From NCBI RefSeq assembly GCF_000177195.2, contig NC_015953.1, positions 3,658,001 through 3,722,000 of the forward strand: a stretch of DNA of 64,000 nucleotides, read 5' to 3'. The DNA comes from Streptomyces sp. SirexAA-E. GTDB lineage: Bacteria > Actinomycetota > Actinomycetes > Streptomycetales > Streptomycetaceae. The notes under the pieces are model-generated. The model was not told the origin of the DNA, searched no databases, and saw only the letters and a program-made list of their open reading frames with translations. Made by a program: the position numbers and the translations under genes. Shown here piece by piece: positions 47,433 to 56,979 of the stretch. How positions within the stretch are numbered: the stretch's first letter is position 1; each line of letters starts with the position of its first letter.

Positions 47433-49595
47433 TCAGCGTCCGAGCCGTCCGCGGACCATGCCGACCATGCCGTTGAGCTCCTCGATCCGCATCTTCCTCG
47501 CCGCGACGTAGAAGATGCCCAGCAGGACCACGCTGCCGCAGACCAGGGCCACCACCGACCCGCCGGCTCCTTCGCCGAGGGTCTTCAGCAGGGCGAAACC
47601 GACGGCACCCCCGACCACCGCCGCGGGAACCGCGGCCAGGCAGAGACGGGCGTAGGTGCGCACCACGCGGGCGCCGTCGAGGTCGCCTCCGAGCCGGTTG
47701 CGCAGTCGGCGCCAGGCGATGCCGACGCCGACCGCGTAGGCCAGGCCGTAGGCACCCGCCATGCCGATGACGGCCCAGCGGGCCGGAAGGACCACGTAGC
47801 AGAGGGCGGAGACCGCGGCGTTGACCGCCGCCACGATGACGGTGTTGTAGAAGGGCGTGCGGGTGTCCTCGTACGCGTAGAAGCCGCGCAGCACGACGTA
47901 CTGCACGGAGTACGGGATGAGGCCGAGCCCGAACGCCATCAGGATGAAGCCCATGGACCGTGCCGCCTCGGTGCCGCTGGAGGCGTAGAGCAGGGTGCAC
48001 ATCGGCAGACCGAGCGCCAGGAAGGTGAACGCGACCGGCACGATCGCCACCGCCGAGTTGCGCAGCCCCTGCGAGATGTCGTCGCGGACGGCACCGGGGT
48101 CGTTGTCGTGGGCGGCGCGGGAGATGCGGGGCAGCAGGGCCGCCATGACCGAGACGGTGATGATCGCCTGTGGCATGCCCCAGATCAGCTGGGCGTTGGA
48201 GTAGGCGAGGAAGCCGGTGCCGTCCTTGCCGGAGAGCTTGCCGGCCGAGGTCGCCAGCTGGGTGACCACGATGACGCCGGCCTGGTTCGCCAGGACGAAG
48301 AGGACCGTCCACTTGGCGAGCCTGACCGTCTTGCCGAGCCCGTGGCCCTTCCAGTCGAAGCGCGGACGGAAGCGGAACCCCGTTTCGCGGAGGTAGGGGA
48401 TCATGGCGAGGGCCTGGACGACGAGGCCGAGCAGGGTGCCGACGCCCAGCAGGCGGACACCTTCCGGCGGGATCGTCTCGACGCCCATCCGGGACTCGGC
48501 CGACGAGCCGTAGACCCAGATGAAGAGCCCGAACGTGACGATCATGACGATGTTGTTGAGGACCGGGGTCCACATCATCGCCCCGAACTTCCCGCGGGCG
48601 TTGAGGATCTGGCCCATCACCACGTGGACGCCCATGAAGAAGATGGTGGGCAGGCAGTAGCGGGCGAAGGTGACGGCCACGCTGTTGGCCGCGGCGTCGT
48701 TGGCGATGGTCGGCGACATCGTGTGGATGAGCCACGGCGAGGCGAAGACGGCCAGGGCCACGATCGCCCCGAGCGTCACCATCACGAGGGTGAGCAGCCG
48801 GTTGGCGTAGGCCTCGCCGCCGTCCGCGTCGTCCTTCATGGACCGGACGAGCTGGGGCACGAAGACCGAGTTGAGCCCGCCGCCCACGGTGAGGATGTAG
48901 ATCATCGTCGGCAGGGTGTAGGCGATCGTGAAGCTGTCACCGAGCAGCGCCGCGCCGAGGGCGGCCGTGATCACCAGGCTGCGGACGAAACCGGTGAGCC
49001 GGGACACCAGGGTCCCGGCCGCCATCAGGGCGCTCGACTTCAGTATCCCGGAGGCACGGCCACCCGACTTCGGCGGTACCGGGGCCGGAGCGGCCTCAGG
49101 CTCGGCCGGCGGCTCGGGAGGCCGTCCCGAGCCCTGCTGCTGGTCGCGGAAGAGGTGCGCGAAGGCGTCGGGCTCAGCCGGGACCTCGGCGGCCTGCGTG
49201 ACCAGGTCGTCCACGCCCACGTACTGGGTGGTCGCCGCGTCGTCCCCGTAGGGAAGGTGTCGTGAAGGGCCTGCGGGCTCCGGTGGCGGCGTCTGGGCCC
49301 AGACACGGGGGTCCGGTGGGTACTGGGCCGCGGGAGGCTGCTGGTAGAGCGCCTGCGGCTCCTGGTAGGTCCCGGGGGGCGGCGGCGGGTGGGAGGCCCG
49401 GTCGTACAGGGCCTCCGCGACCGGGTCCTGGGCGGCGAGATCCTGGGACCGGTACGGATCGTGGTCGTACGCGTGCTGCAGGTACGGGTCGGGTGCGGCC
49501 CCGTCCTGACCGGGGCCCGGAGGCACCGGCGGACCGCTGGGCGCCCCAGCTCCGCCCGCGCCCTGGCCGCGGTCACCGTCGTACGGCGCGTTCAT
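47433..49595 (-). CDS. murJ: Lipid II flippase MurJ (MviN)
   Basis: A 720-residue protein. The first about 175 residues are disordered and Pro/Gln/Tyr-rich; 14 membrane segments follow, starting SSALMAAGTLVSRLTGFVR, the typical MurJ first helix. It flips lipid II to the outer face for PBPs such as those at 3590 and 57311. ATG 49595. It is preceded by the DUF6049 gene (49-bp gap) and followed by the pseudokinase, which likely tunes it. Confidence 0.95.
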   Translation of the reverse strand: MNAPYDGDRGQGAGGAGAPSGPPVPPGPGQDGAAPDPYLQHAYDHDPYRSQDLAAQDPVAEALYDRASHPPPPPGTYQEPQALYQQPPAAQYPPDPRVWAQTPPPEPAGPSRHLPYGDDAATTQYVGVDDLVTQAAEVPAEPDAFAHLFRDQQQGSGRPPEPPAEPEAAPAPVPPKSGGRASGILKSSALMAAGTLVSRLTGFVRSLVITAALGAALLGDSFTIAYTLPTMIYILTVGGGLNSVFVPQLVRSMKDDADGGEAYANRLLTLVMVTLGAIVALAVFASPWLIHTMSPTIANDAAANSVAVTFARYCLPTIFFMGVHVVMGQILNARGKFGAMMWTPVLNNIVMIVTFGLFIWVYGSSAESRMGVETIPPEGVRLLGVGTLLGLVVQALAMIPYLRETGFRFRPRFDWKGHGLGKTVRLAKWTVLFVLANQAGVIVVTQLATSAGKLSGKDGTGFLAYSNAQLIWGMPQAIITVSVMAALLPRISRAAHDNDPGAVRDDISQGLRNSAVAIVPVAFTFLALGLPMCTLLYASSGTEAARSMGFILMAFGLGLIPYSVQYVVLRGFYAYEDTRTPFYNTVIVAAVNAAVSALCYVVLPARWAVIGMAGAYGLAYAVGVGIAWRRLRNRLGGDLDGARVVRTYARLCLAAVPAAVVGGAVGFALLKTLGEGAGGSVVALVCGSVVLLGIFYVAARKMRIEELNGMVGMVRGRLGR

Positions 49596-49644
49596 CGAAA
49601 CCCCACCTCATTGTCCCCGGCCGACCGGCCACGACAGACATCGC

Positions 49645-51942
49645 TCAACGGTCCACTTTCTCACCCGTCCCCGAAGGGTTCCCGCTTTCCGGACCGGTGT
49701 CCGGTGTCGGGTCACTCGGCTGCTCGGGTTCGCCGCCGTCGTTCTCCTCCGTGTCACCCGCCGCCGCGCGCTTGCGCTGGGTGTACATCCTGATCCCCGC
49801 GAGGACGAGCAGCAGCAGGCCGCCCGCGATCACCAGGAGCACCGTCGGTGTGACCTCGGAGACCTTCACCGTGAAGGTCATCTCCTCGCCGTACGGTGTC
49901 CCGTCCTGGGTGAAGAGCCGCGCGGTGACCTGGGCCTGGCCGTTGGCGTTGGCCGAGGCGTCGAACTTCACGGACTGGCTGTGCCCGCCCGCGATCTTGA
50001 CCGGTTGTTCGGCCATCGCCCCGCCGTCGTCCAGCTTGAGGCGGGTGGAGTTGCCCGACGTCAGCCGGAGCACGAGGTGATCGATGCCCTGGACCAGCTT
50101 GTTCTGCACGGTGACCGGGATCGTCGCACTGCGTCCGGAGAGTGTGACGTCGGACTTCGTGATGAGCTGCACCTCGGTGGTGAGGCTCTTCAGATAGGAC
50201 CGGACGGCGTCACGGTACTGCTGGGCCTCCAACGGCCTGCCACGCCAGGACGTGGACACGGCGCGGTTGACCGCGTTTCCGAACGGCGTCACCACCCGGT
50301 CGGGCTGGGTGAGGATGACCTGGAAGCTGTTGAGCGAGTCCTGCGTCGTACGGATGTCCTGGAACGCCTGGGTGGGGAGCTCCTGTTTGCGAAGCTTCTT
50401 CGGGTAGGCGGAGGCCCTGGGCACCTTGGTGGTGGCGCGGGCGTCCGGCTTCTCCCCGGCCGCCGCCACCAGGTCGAGGGGCTCGGTCCAGTGCTCGTCC
50501 GTGAGGGCCCGCAGGGCGCGCGCCATGGTCTGTGCCTGGGCCGCCGTGGGCGTCCGCTGCGGAGCCACGACGATGCTGCGGGCCTTGTCGGGCTCCTGCT
50601 CGGTCAGGGCCAATGTCTGCGCGAGGAACTTCTGCACGGCCAGTGTCGAACTGCCGGCCTTGGCCAGGTCGCCCGTGAAGGCGGTGGAGAGCCGGTGGTC
50701 GGCGACGACCGCGGTGGTGCCGCCTCCGACGGGTCTGGCCGCGGTCGGGGTGTACGACAGGCCGCCGACCTCTTCGAGGCTGTCGCTCCTGGCGATCACC
50801 TTGTGCGCGCCGGCCGAGGTGGCGACATCGACGACGGAGGGGTCGATGGCGCCGTCGACCGGCCAGGCGAAATCGGTGGAGGGCTTCACATGGAGGATGG
50901 TCTCCACGGTCGAGCCCGCCACCTCGGTCGCCGTCTGCAGATGGCTGAGCGTCCCGGAGACGTTCTTGCCCCGGTGGGCGATCGACGCGAGATCGGGGTC
51001 GGCGAAGGGCAGGGCCACCACGGTGCTGTCCTTCACCGCCGACTGCAGCGAGGTGAGCCACTGCCGTGCGATGGCCTGGTTCGTCCCGGCGACCGTCGTG
51101 TCGCCGGTCTTGACGCGGTAGTTCTTCGTCATGGCGTCGACCGAGGCCAGCAGGTCCGGATCGATCACCCACGTCACGGGGAGCCCGCTGCCGAGCGAGA
51201 CCATCTGCTCCAGCCGGCCACCGGGAGCGAGCTCGAGAGCGAGGTCGTCGTCGGCGAAGACGGGGGTCTGCTGCTCGTCGGAGCCCGTCTCGGCCGTGAC
51301 GTGCGCGGAGGCGATCAGCGGCCAGAGGAAGGTCAGCTTCGTCTTGCTTCCGGTGTCCTCGGGCTGCCACGGCAGGAAGGTCCGCTGGATGCCGAGTACC
51401 TGGTCGTAAGGGGCTTCGGAGGTCTGGCCGGTGAGGGAGACCCCCAGCTGGTACACGCCCTCCTCTCCCAGCTCCAGCTTGTCCACAGGGACGGTGAGGG
51501 TGAAGTCCTGGCTGACCCCGGAGGCGAGCGCGGGGACCTTCAGCGTGTACGGGTCCCCGAGCTTGGCCGGGTCGCCACCGGGCAGGTAGCCGGTGCGAGA
51601 GGCGGCGTCGTCCACCGCGGACCGGCCGGACAGCCTCGGTCCGACGCGCAGATCGACCTCGGCGTCCTTGACCGTCTTCTTGCCCTTGTTGGTCAGCGTG
51701 CCCGAGATCGTCAGGGTGTCGCCTTCGACCGGCGCGCTCGGAGCGAGCGTGTCCAGGGACACAGCGACCGTCCGTGAGCCGGTGGCGGCCTTGCTCGTAC
51801 CGGCGGCCTGGGCCGGGAGGGCCGCAGGACCCGTGAGGAGCCCTGCCAGCAGGGGTACCCCGACGAGCAAGGAGGCTGTGCGCCGGAGCCACCGGCGGGC
51901 AGGAGAGGTAGTCATCCCCTGAGAGTCTGCCGCCTCGGCCAC
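49645..51942 (-). CDS. DUF6049-family secreted membrane protein
   Basis: A 765-residue protein with a signal peptide (through about PAQAAG), a large extracytoplasmic region with two or three beta-sandwich stretches and one C-terminal membrane segment (about 705-727) followed by a short acidic tail. DUF6049 proteins are actinobacterial and occur directly upstream of murJ; the function is unknown, with a role in wall export suspected. The start is uncertain: GTG 51942, ATG 51915 (MTTSPARRW) and ATG 52005 are all in frame and none has an ideal ribosome-binding site. A perfect DnaA box (51479-51487) lies in the coding region. Confidence 0.82.
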   Translation of the reverse strand: MAEAADSQGMTTSPARRWLRRTASLLVGVPLLAGLLTGPAALPAQAAGTSKAATGSRTVAVSLDTLAPSAPVEGDTLTISGTLTNKGKKTVKDAEVDLRVGPRLSGRSAVDDAASRTGYLPGGDPAKLGDPYTLKVPALASGVSQDFTLTVPVDKLELGEEGVYQLGVSLTGQTSEAPYDQVLGIQRTFLPWQPEDTGSKTKLTFLWPLIASAHVTAETGSDEQQTPVFADDDLALELAPGGRLEQMVSLGSGLPVTWVIDPDLLASVDAMTKNYRVKTGDTTVAGTNQAIARQWLTSLQSAVKDSTVVALPFADPDLASIAHRGKNVSGTLSHLQTATEVAGSTVETILHVKPSTDFAWPVDGAIDPSVVDVATSAGAHKVIARSDSLEEVGGLSYTPTAARPVGGGTTAVVADHRLSTAFTGDLAKAGSSTLAVQKFLAQTLALTEQEPDKARSIVVAPQRTPTAAQAQTMARALRALTDEHWTEPLDLVAAAGEKPDARATTKVPRASAYPKKLRKQELPTQAFQDIRTTQDSLNSFQVILTQPDRVVTPFGNAVNRAVSTSWRGRPLEAQQYRDAVRSYLKSLTTEVQLITKSDVTLSGRSATIPVTVQNKLVQGIDHLVLRLTSGNSTRLKLDDGGAMAEQPVKIAGGHSQSVKFDASANANGQAQVTARLFTQDGTPYGEEMTFTVKVSEVTPTVLLVIAGGLLLLVLAGIRMYTQRKRAAAGDTEENDGGEPEQPSDPTPDTGPESGNPSGTGEKVDR
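51479..51487 (+). promoter_or_regulatory. Perfect DnaA box inside the DUF6049 gene
   Basis: Exact TTGTCCACA on the plus strand within coding sequence. It is isolated, so it could be chance, but only about 0.15 perfect copies are expected in a window of this size at about 70% GC by simple base composition. Confidence 0.35.
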
Positions 51943-52123
51943 GCGTACCCGTCCCTCGTCGTCGTCGGCTGGTTGTCGGTCCTGCCGGTCTCTGCGTCCA
52001 CGCATGGTAACGATGCGGCCGAGAGCTCAGTGCCACGGACTGCGCCCCATGATCGGGAGAGTCTCGCAGGGAGCCGGGAAACGATGCCGCCCGGGTCGGT
52101 CGGTGCACGTACCCTTTTCTGTT

Positions 52124-53566
52124 GTGCCGAACGCCAACGAAGACAACCTCAGTGCACTGAGCCAGGTGCAGCACCGCGCAGTCAGTGAACTGCTGCGGGT
52201 GTCCCCGGTCGCCGACGACCTCGCCCGCCGATTCCGGGAGGCCGGCTTCCGGCTCGCTCTGGTCGGGGGGTCCGTCCGCGACGCATTGCTCGGCAGGCTC
52301 GGCAACGACCTGGACTTCACGACCGATGCCCGCCCCGAGGACGTGCTCAAGATCGTCCGTCCGTGGGCCGACTCGGTGTGGGAGGTCGGAATCGCCTTCG
52401 GCACCGTCGGTTCGCAGAAGGACGGCTACCAGATCGAGATCACGACCTATCGGTCGGAGGCGTACGACCGGACATCGAGGAAGCCGGAGGTCTCCTACGG
52501 GGATTCCATCGAGGAGGACCTGGTCCGCCGTGACTTCACGGTCAACGCCATGGCCGTCGCGCTGCCGGAGAAGGAGTTCGTCGACCCCCACGGCGGTCTC
52601 GACGACCTGGCGGCGCGTGTGCTGCGCACTCCGGGCACACCCGAGGAGTCCTTCTCCGACGACCCGCTGCGTATGCTCCGGGCCGCCCGCTTCGCGGCTC
52701 AGCTGGACTTCGAGGTCGCACCCGATGTCCTCACGGCGATGACGGACATGGCCGGACGCATCGAGATCGTCTCGGCCGAGCGGGTCCGCGAGGAGCTCAA
52801 CAAGCTGCTCCTGTCCGGTCACCCCCGCAAGGGGCTGGGCCTGCTCGTGGAGACGGGACTGGCGGATCGTGTACTGCCCGAGCTCCCCGCGCTCCGGCTG
52901 GAACGTGACGAGCATCACCGTCACAAGGATGTCTACGAGCACTCCTTGACGGTCCTGGAGCAGGCGATCGATCTGGAGGAAGAGGGCCCCGACCTCGTGC
53001 TGCGGCTCGCCGCCCTGCTGCACGACATCGGCAAGCCGAAGACGCGGCGTTTCGAGAAGGACGGCCGGGTCTCGTTCCACCATCACGAGGTGGTGGGCGC
53101 CAAGCTGACCAGGAAGCGGCTGACGGAGCTCAAGTACTCCAACGACATGGTCAAGGACGTCTCCAAGCTCGTGGAGCTGCACCTGCGCTTCCACGGGTAC
53201 GGCGACGGGGAGTGGACCGACTCCGCGGTGCGCCGGTATGTGCGGGACGCGGGTCCGCTGCTGGACCGGCTGCACAAGCTGACGCGCTCGGACTGCACGA
53301 CGCGGAACAAGCGCAAGGCGAACGCCCTGTCGCGCACCTATGACGGACTCGAGGAGCGCATCGCCCAGCTGAAGGACCAGGAGGAGCTGGACGCGATCCG
53401 CCCGGACCTGGACGGCAACGAGATCATGAAGATCCTGGGCGTCGGTCCCGGACCGGTCATCGGGAAGGCCTACGCCTTTCTCCTGGAACTTCGCCTGGAG
53501 AACGGGCCCATGGAGCGTGACGCGGCGATCGCGGCGCTCAAGGAGTGGTGGGAGGGGCAGAGCTGA
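52124..53566 (+). CDS. cca: CCA tRNA nucleotidyltransferase / poly(A) polymerase-type enzyme
   Basis: A 480-residue class II nucleotidyltransferase: GGSVRDALLGRLGNDLDF (active site with the Asp pair), the RRDFTVNAMA motif, and an HD domain LLHDIGKPKT with downstream HHHEVVGA. It repairs or adds CCA to tRNAs, which matters because tRNA-Ala here lacks an encoded CCA. GTG 52124 has no ribosome-binding site but lies just after a TACCCT hexamer (52110-52115), suggesting a leaderless mRNA. Confidence 0.95.
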   Translation: MPNANEDNLSALSQVQHRAVSELLRVSPVADDLARRFREAGFRLALVGGSVRDALLGRLGNDLDFTTDARPEDVLKIVRPWADSVWEVGIAFGTVGSQKDGYQIEITTYRSEAYDRTSRKPEVSYGDSIEEDLVRRDFTVNAMAVALPEKEFVDPHGGLDDLAARVLRTPGTPEESFSDDPLRMLRAARFAAQLDFEVAPDVLTAMTDMAGRIEIVSAERVREELNKLLLSGHPRKGLGLLVETGLADRVLPELPALRLERDEHHRHKDVYEHSLTVLEQAIDLEEEGPDLVLRLAALLHDIGKPKTRRFEKDGRVSFHHHEVVGAKLTRKRLTELKYSNDMVKDVSKLVELHLRFHGYGDGEWTDSAVRRYVRDAGPLLDRLHKLTRSDCTTRNKRKANALSRTYDGLEERIAQLKDQEELDAIRPDLDGNEIMKILGVGPGPVIGKAYAFLLELRLENGPMERDAAIAALKEWWEGQS

Positions 53567-53576
53567 CGGGGTGGCT

Positions 53577-53604
53577 CGCTCATGTTTCACGTGAAACATG
53601 AGCG
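53577..53604. other. parS: parS site 5 in a 28-nt perfect palindrome
   Basis: The core GTTTCACGTGAAAC is at 53584-53597. The two-fold symmetry extends to 28 nt (53577-53604). It lies 10 bp after the cca stop. Confidence 0.95.
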
Positions 53605-53632
53605 CGGCAGAGGTGGCGTCGGCACCTTCGGG

Positions 53633-53670
53633 CTGAAGGGCGTTGTTTCACGTGAAACAACGCCCTTCAG
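53633..53670. other. parS: parS site 6 in a 38-nt perfect palindrome and likely terminator
   Basis: The core GTTTCACGTGAAAC is at 53645-53658. The symmetry extends to 38 nt (53633-53670) and overlaps the stop codon of the MFS gene. Lying between convergent genes, it could terminate both transcripts. Centre-to-centre distance to parS 5 is 61 bp. Confidence 0.93.
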
Positions 53671-54959
53671 TCTTTGACCGCAGCGCTTCGGGAGACCGGT
53701 CGGTGTGCCATTGCCGCGGATACGCCGGCATAGAGCACCGCCACAGCGACCACTACGGTGGTGGATCGCCCATCGGCGGGCAGGGCCAGGGCCGATGCGC
53801 CCGCCGCCGCCACGAAGGCCGCATTGAACAGCACGTCGTACAGCGAGAAGACCCTGCCGCGGAAGGCATCGTCGACGGAGGTCTGCACCTCGGTGTCCGT
53901 CGCGATTTTCGACCCCTGGGTCACGAGGCCGAGGACGAAAGCGGCCGCCAGCATCGGGACGGGGGCGAAGGGCAGTCCCAGCGCAGGTTCCAGAACGGCG
54001 GCCACTCCCGCACACACTGCCAGCCAGCCGTACCGACCGAAGCGTCCGACGGCCCAAGGCGTCATCACTGCGGCCACGAAGTAGCCCGCGGCGGAGAAGC
54101 CCAGCGCCAGACCGAGCAGGGCGAGCCCGTCGGACTCGGAGTCGGCCCACGCGTAGCGGCACAGCATCAGCAGCATTACGGTCAGCGCCCCGTAACAGAA
54201 GCGCATGACCGTCATCGCGGCGAGGGCACGTGCGGCGTTCCTGCGCTCCGAGAGGTGGCGGAAGCCGGCGGCGAGACCGCGTGCGGTCGTGGCGAGGGCC
54301 TCACGCAGCCGCACGTGCGCCTGGCCCCTATCGGGCCCGAGGAGGTCACGGGGCAGGCTCAGGGAGGCCAGGGCCGACAGGAGGTAGAGCGTGGCCCCCA
54401 GCAGCACCACCACGGCGTCGGATCCGTCCGTCAGCAGCCGGACGGCCAGGGCCAGTCCACCGCCCAGTGTGGCTGCCAGTGTGCCGGCGGTCGGGGACAG
54501 GGAGTTGGCGACCACGAGCCGGTCGTCGTCCACCACACGTGGGAGGGCGGCCGACAACCCGGCCAGCACGAAGCGGTTGACGGCGGTGACGCACAGGGCC
54601 GAGGCGTAGAACGCCCAGTCCGGTACGGAACTGAGCAGCAACAGGGCTGTGCAGCAAGCGAGTACGGCACGCAGGAGGTTGCCGTACAGGAAGACCTGCC
54701 GGCGCGGCCAGCGGTCCAGCAGGACACCCGCGAACGGGCCGACCAGCGAGTACGGAAGCAGCAGTACCGCCATGGCCGAGGCGATGGCTCCGGGTGTCGC
54801 CTGGTTCTCCGGTGAGAACACCACGTAGGTGGCGAGGGCGACTTGGTAGACGCCATCGGCCGACTGGGAGAGAAGCCGCACAGCCAGGAGACGACGGAAG
54901 TTCCTCAGGCGCAGGAGAACGCCCAGATCACGCACGACAGGCATGTGGGCAAGGGTCAC
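53667..54959 (-). CDS. MFS transporter
   Basis: A 430-residue major facilitator with about 12 membrane segments and the DRWPRRQ loop (motif A-like) between segments 2 and 3. The substrate is unknown; sequences of this type are often annotated as drug or metabolite efflux. GTG 54959 and ATG 54944 (MPVVRDLGVLL) are both possible. Neither has a ribosome-binding site, and the 40-bp terminator hairpin of ino1 ends 2 bp before GTG 54959, leaving little room for a promoter. Confidence 0.85.
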   Translation of the reverse strand: MTLAHMPVVRDLGVLLRLRNFRRLLAVRLLSQSADGVYQVALATYVVFSPENQATPGAIASAMAVLLLPYSLVGPFAGVLLDRWPRRQVFLYGNLLRAVLACCTALLLLSSVPDWAFYASALCVTAVNRFVLAGLSAALPRVVDDDRLVVANSLSPTAGTLAATLGGGLALAVRLLTDGSDAVVVLLGATLYLLSALASLSLPRDLLGPDRGQAHVRLREALATTARGLAAGFRHLSERRNAARALAAMTVMRFCYGALTVMLLMLCRYAWADSESDGLALLGLALGFSAAGYFVAAVMTPWAVGRFGRYGWLAVCAGVAAVLEPALGLPFAPVPMLAAAFVLGLVTQGSKIATDTEVQTSVDDAFRGRVFSLYDVLFNAAFVAAAGASALALPADGRSTTVVVAVAVLYAGVSAAMAHRPVSRSAAVKD

Positions 54960-54960
54960 A

Positions 54961-55009
54961 CATGCGAGGGGCCCCCGGGCGGGTGGACTGCCCGGGGGCC
55001 CCTCGCATG
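54961..55009 (-). terminator. Strong terminator after ino1
   Basis: A perfect 20-bp stem (54961-54980 with 54990-55009) with a 9-nt loop, 67 nt past the ino1 stop and immediately upstream of the MFS start. Confidence 0.9.
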
Positions 55010-55076
55010 CTGTGCCGACGGGGCGTTGCCGCCCGTCATCCCGATGTCGGTGAGGCGGGAGCCGTCACCGGTGGGA

Positions 55077-56159
55077 TCAGCGCTCGACGTCGCCGTTGAT
55101 GAACTTCTCGACGTTCTCGCGGGCCTCGTCGTCGAAGTACTGCACCGGCGGGGACTTCATGAAGTAGGAGGAGGCCGAGAGGATCGGGCCGCCGATTCCG
55201 CGGTCCTTGGCGATCTTCGCCGCCCGGACGGCGTCGATGATGACACCGGCGGAGTTCGGGGAGTCCCAGACCTCGAGCTTGTACTCCAGGTTCAGCGGGA
55301 CGTCACCGAAGGCACGGCCCTCGAGGCGGACGTACGCCCACTTGCGGTCGTCCAGCCAGGCCACGTAGTCCGAGGGGCCGATGTGGACGTTGTCCGCACC
55401 GAGCTCACGGTCACGGATCTGCGAGGTGACGGCCTGGGTCTTCGAGATCTTCTTGGACTCCAGACGCTCACGCTCGAGCATGTTCTTGAAGTCCATGTTG
55501 CCGCCGACGTTCAGCTGCATCGTGCGGTCGAGGATGACACCCCGGTCCTCGAAGAGCTTCGCCATCACACGGTGCGTGATGGTGGCGCCCACCTGGGACT
55601 TGATGTCGTCACCGACGATCGGGACGCCGGCCTCGGTGAACTTGTCCGCCCACTCCTTGGTGCCGGCGATGAAGACCGGGAGGGCGTTGACGAACGCGAC
55701 CTTGGCGTCGATGGCGCACTGCGCGTAGAACTTCGCAGCCACCTCGGAACCGACCGGCAGGTAGCAGACGAGGACGTCGACCTGCTTGTCCTTGAGGACC
55801 TGGACGATGTCGACCGGCGCCTCGGCGGACTCCTCGATCGTCTCGCGGTAGTACTTGCCCAGGCCGTCGTGGGTGTGACCACGCTGGACGGTCACGCCGG
55901 TGCTGGGCACGTCGGCGATCTTGATCGTGTTGTTCTCGCTGGCGCCGATGGCGTCCGCCAGGTCGAGGCCGACCTTCTTCGCGTCGACGTCGAAGGCGGC
56001 GACGAACTCGACGTCGCTCACGTGGTAGTCGCCGAACTGGACGTGCATCAGGCCGGGCACCTTGCCGGCCGGATCGGCGTCCTTGTAGTACTCGACGCCC
56101 TGCACCAGCGAGGCGGCGCAGTTGCCCACGCCGACGATGGCTACGCGAACCGAACCCAT
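55077..56159 (-). CDS. ino1: myo-Inositol-1-phosphate synthase
   Basis: A 360-residue prokaryotic-type inositol-phosphate synthase: NAD-binding [12 protein letters not shown], a [15 protein letters not shown] stretch with the catalytic Lys, and the [12 protein letters not shown] segment. It makes inositol phosphate for phosphatidylinositol and mycothiol. ATG 56159 with GGGAG 9 nt upstream is used. An alternative GTG at 56225 would overlap the padR stop by 4 bp (GTGA), so the two genes are probably cotranscribed. The order ino1-padR-ponA-GT matches mycobacteria. Confidence 0.95.
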   Translation of the reverse strand: MGSVRVAIVGVGNCAASLVQGVEYYKDADPAGKVPGLMHVQFGDYHVSDVEFVAAFDVDAKKVGLDLADAIGASENNTIKIADVPSTGVTVQRGHTHDGLGKYYRETIEESAEAPVDIVQVLKDKQVDVLVCYLPVGSEVAAKFYAQCAIDAKVAFVNALPVFIAGTKEWADKFTEAGVPIVGDDIKSQVGATITHRVMAKLFEDRGVILDRTMQLNVGGNMDFKNMLERERLESKKISKTQAVTSQIRDRELGADNVHIGPSDYVAWLDDRKWAYVRLEGRAFGDVPLNLEYKLEVWDSPNSAGVIIDAVRAAKIAKDRGIGGPILSASSYFMKSPPVQYFDDEARENVEKFINGDVER

Positions 56160-56221
56160 GCCGATTGCTCCCTGTGTGTTCTCTGTGTTCCCCGACGGAC
56201 CCGTGCGGTCCTGAGGGGGTG

Positions 56222-56923
56222 TCACTTGGTGTCGTCGGACGGATCCGGCCGGGTGTTGTCCCGGTGCCGGGGCAGGCCGCCCGTCTCTCCTGATGTGTCG
56301 TGCTGAGTGCAGCCCTCGGGCGAGGATCGGCGTTGATCCCGTCCCGACCGCTCGCTCTCGATGAGCTCGTTCAGCCAGCGCACTTCGCGCTCCACGGACT
56401 CCATGCCGTGCCGCTGCAGCTCAAGCGTGTAGTCATCGAGTCGTTCCCGGGTGCGGGCCAGCGAGGCGCGCATCTTTTCGAGGCGCTCCTCCAGCCTGCT
56501 GCGCCGGCCTTCGAGGACGCGCATCCGCACCTCGCGCTCCGTCTGCCCGAAGAAGGCGAACCGAGCGGCGAAGTGCTCGTCCTCCCAGGCGTCCGGACCG
56601 GTGTGCGACAGCAACTCCTCGAAGTGCTCCTTACCTTCTGCCGTCAACCGGTAGACGATCTTGGCGCGGCGTCCTGCCAGCGAGCCCGTGGAGGCGACCC
56701 CACGGGCCGTGGTGGGCGGAGCCGCCGCATCGCTCGCGGTCTCCTCGATCAACCAGCCGTTGGCGACCAGCGTCTTGAGGCAGGGATAGAGCGTGCCGTA
56801 GCTGAACGCGCGGAAGATACCCAACGAGGTGTTGAGGCGTTTGCGCAGCTCATACCCGTGCATCGGGGACTCACGGAGCAGGCCGAGCACCGCGAATTCG
56901 AGGATGCCGGAGCGTCTGCTCAC
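56222..56923 (-). CDS. PadR-family transcriptional regulator
   Basis: A 233-residue PadR: winged helix about 1-95 ([23 protein letters not shown], split over residues 8-30, the [10 protein letters not shown] strand and a wing interrupted by an Ala/Thr insert), then a long C-terminal coiled coil (about 125-200) for dimerisation. GTG 56923 follows AAGGAGGA by 8 nt. A 31-bp palindrome over its promoter suggests autorepression. The probable target set includes ino1 and possibly ponA. Confidence 0.92.
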   Translation of the reverse strand: MSRRSGILEFAVLGLLRESPMHGYELRKRLNTSLGIFRAFSYGTLYPCLKTLVANGWLIEETASDAAAPPTTARGVASTGSLAGRRAKIVYRLTAEGKEHFEELLSHTGPDAWEDEHFAARFAFFGQTEREVRMRVLEGRRSRLEERLEKMRASLARTRERLDDYTLELQRHGMESVEREVRWLNELIESERSGRDQRRSSPEGCTQHDTSGETGGLPRHRDNTRPDPSDDTK

Positions 56924-56979
56924 CTTCGCGTCCTCCTTCGTCCGGTGCTCCTGCGGAGCTCCTGAGCCCACCTTATGCC

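Noticed and set aside
50210..53599. A 1129-codon minus-strand frame covering cca and part of the DUF6049 gene.
   Set aside because: It runs antisense to cca and out of frame through the DUF6049 gene, both of which have clear domains.
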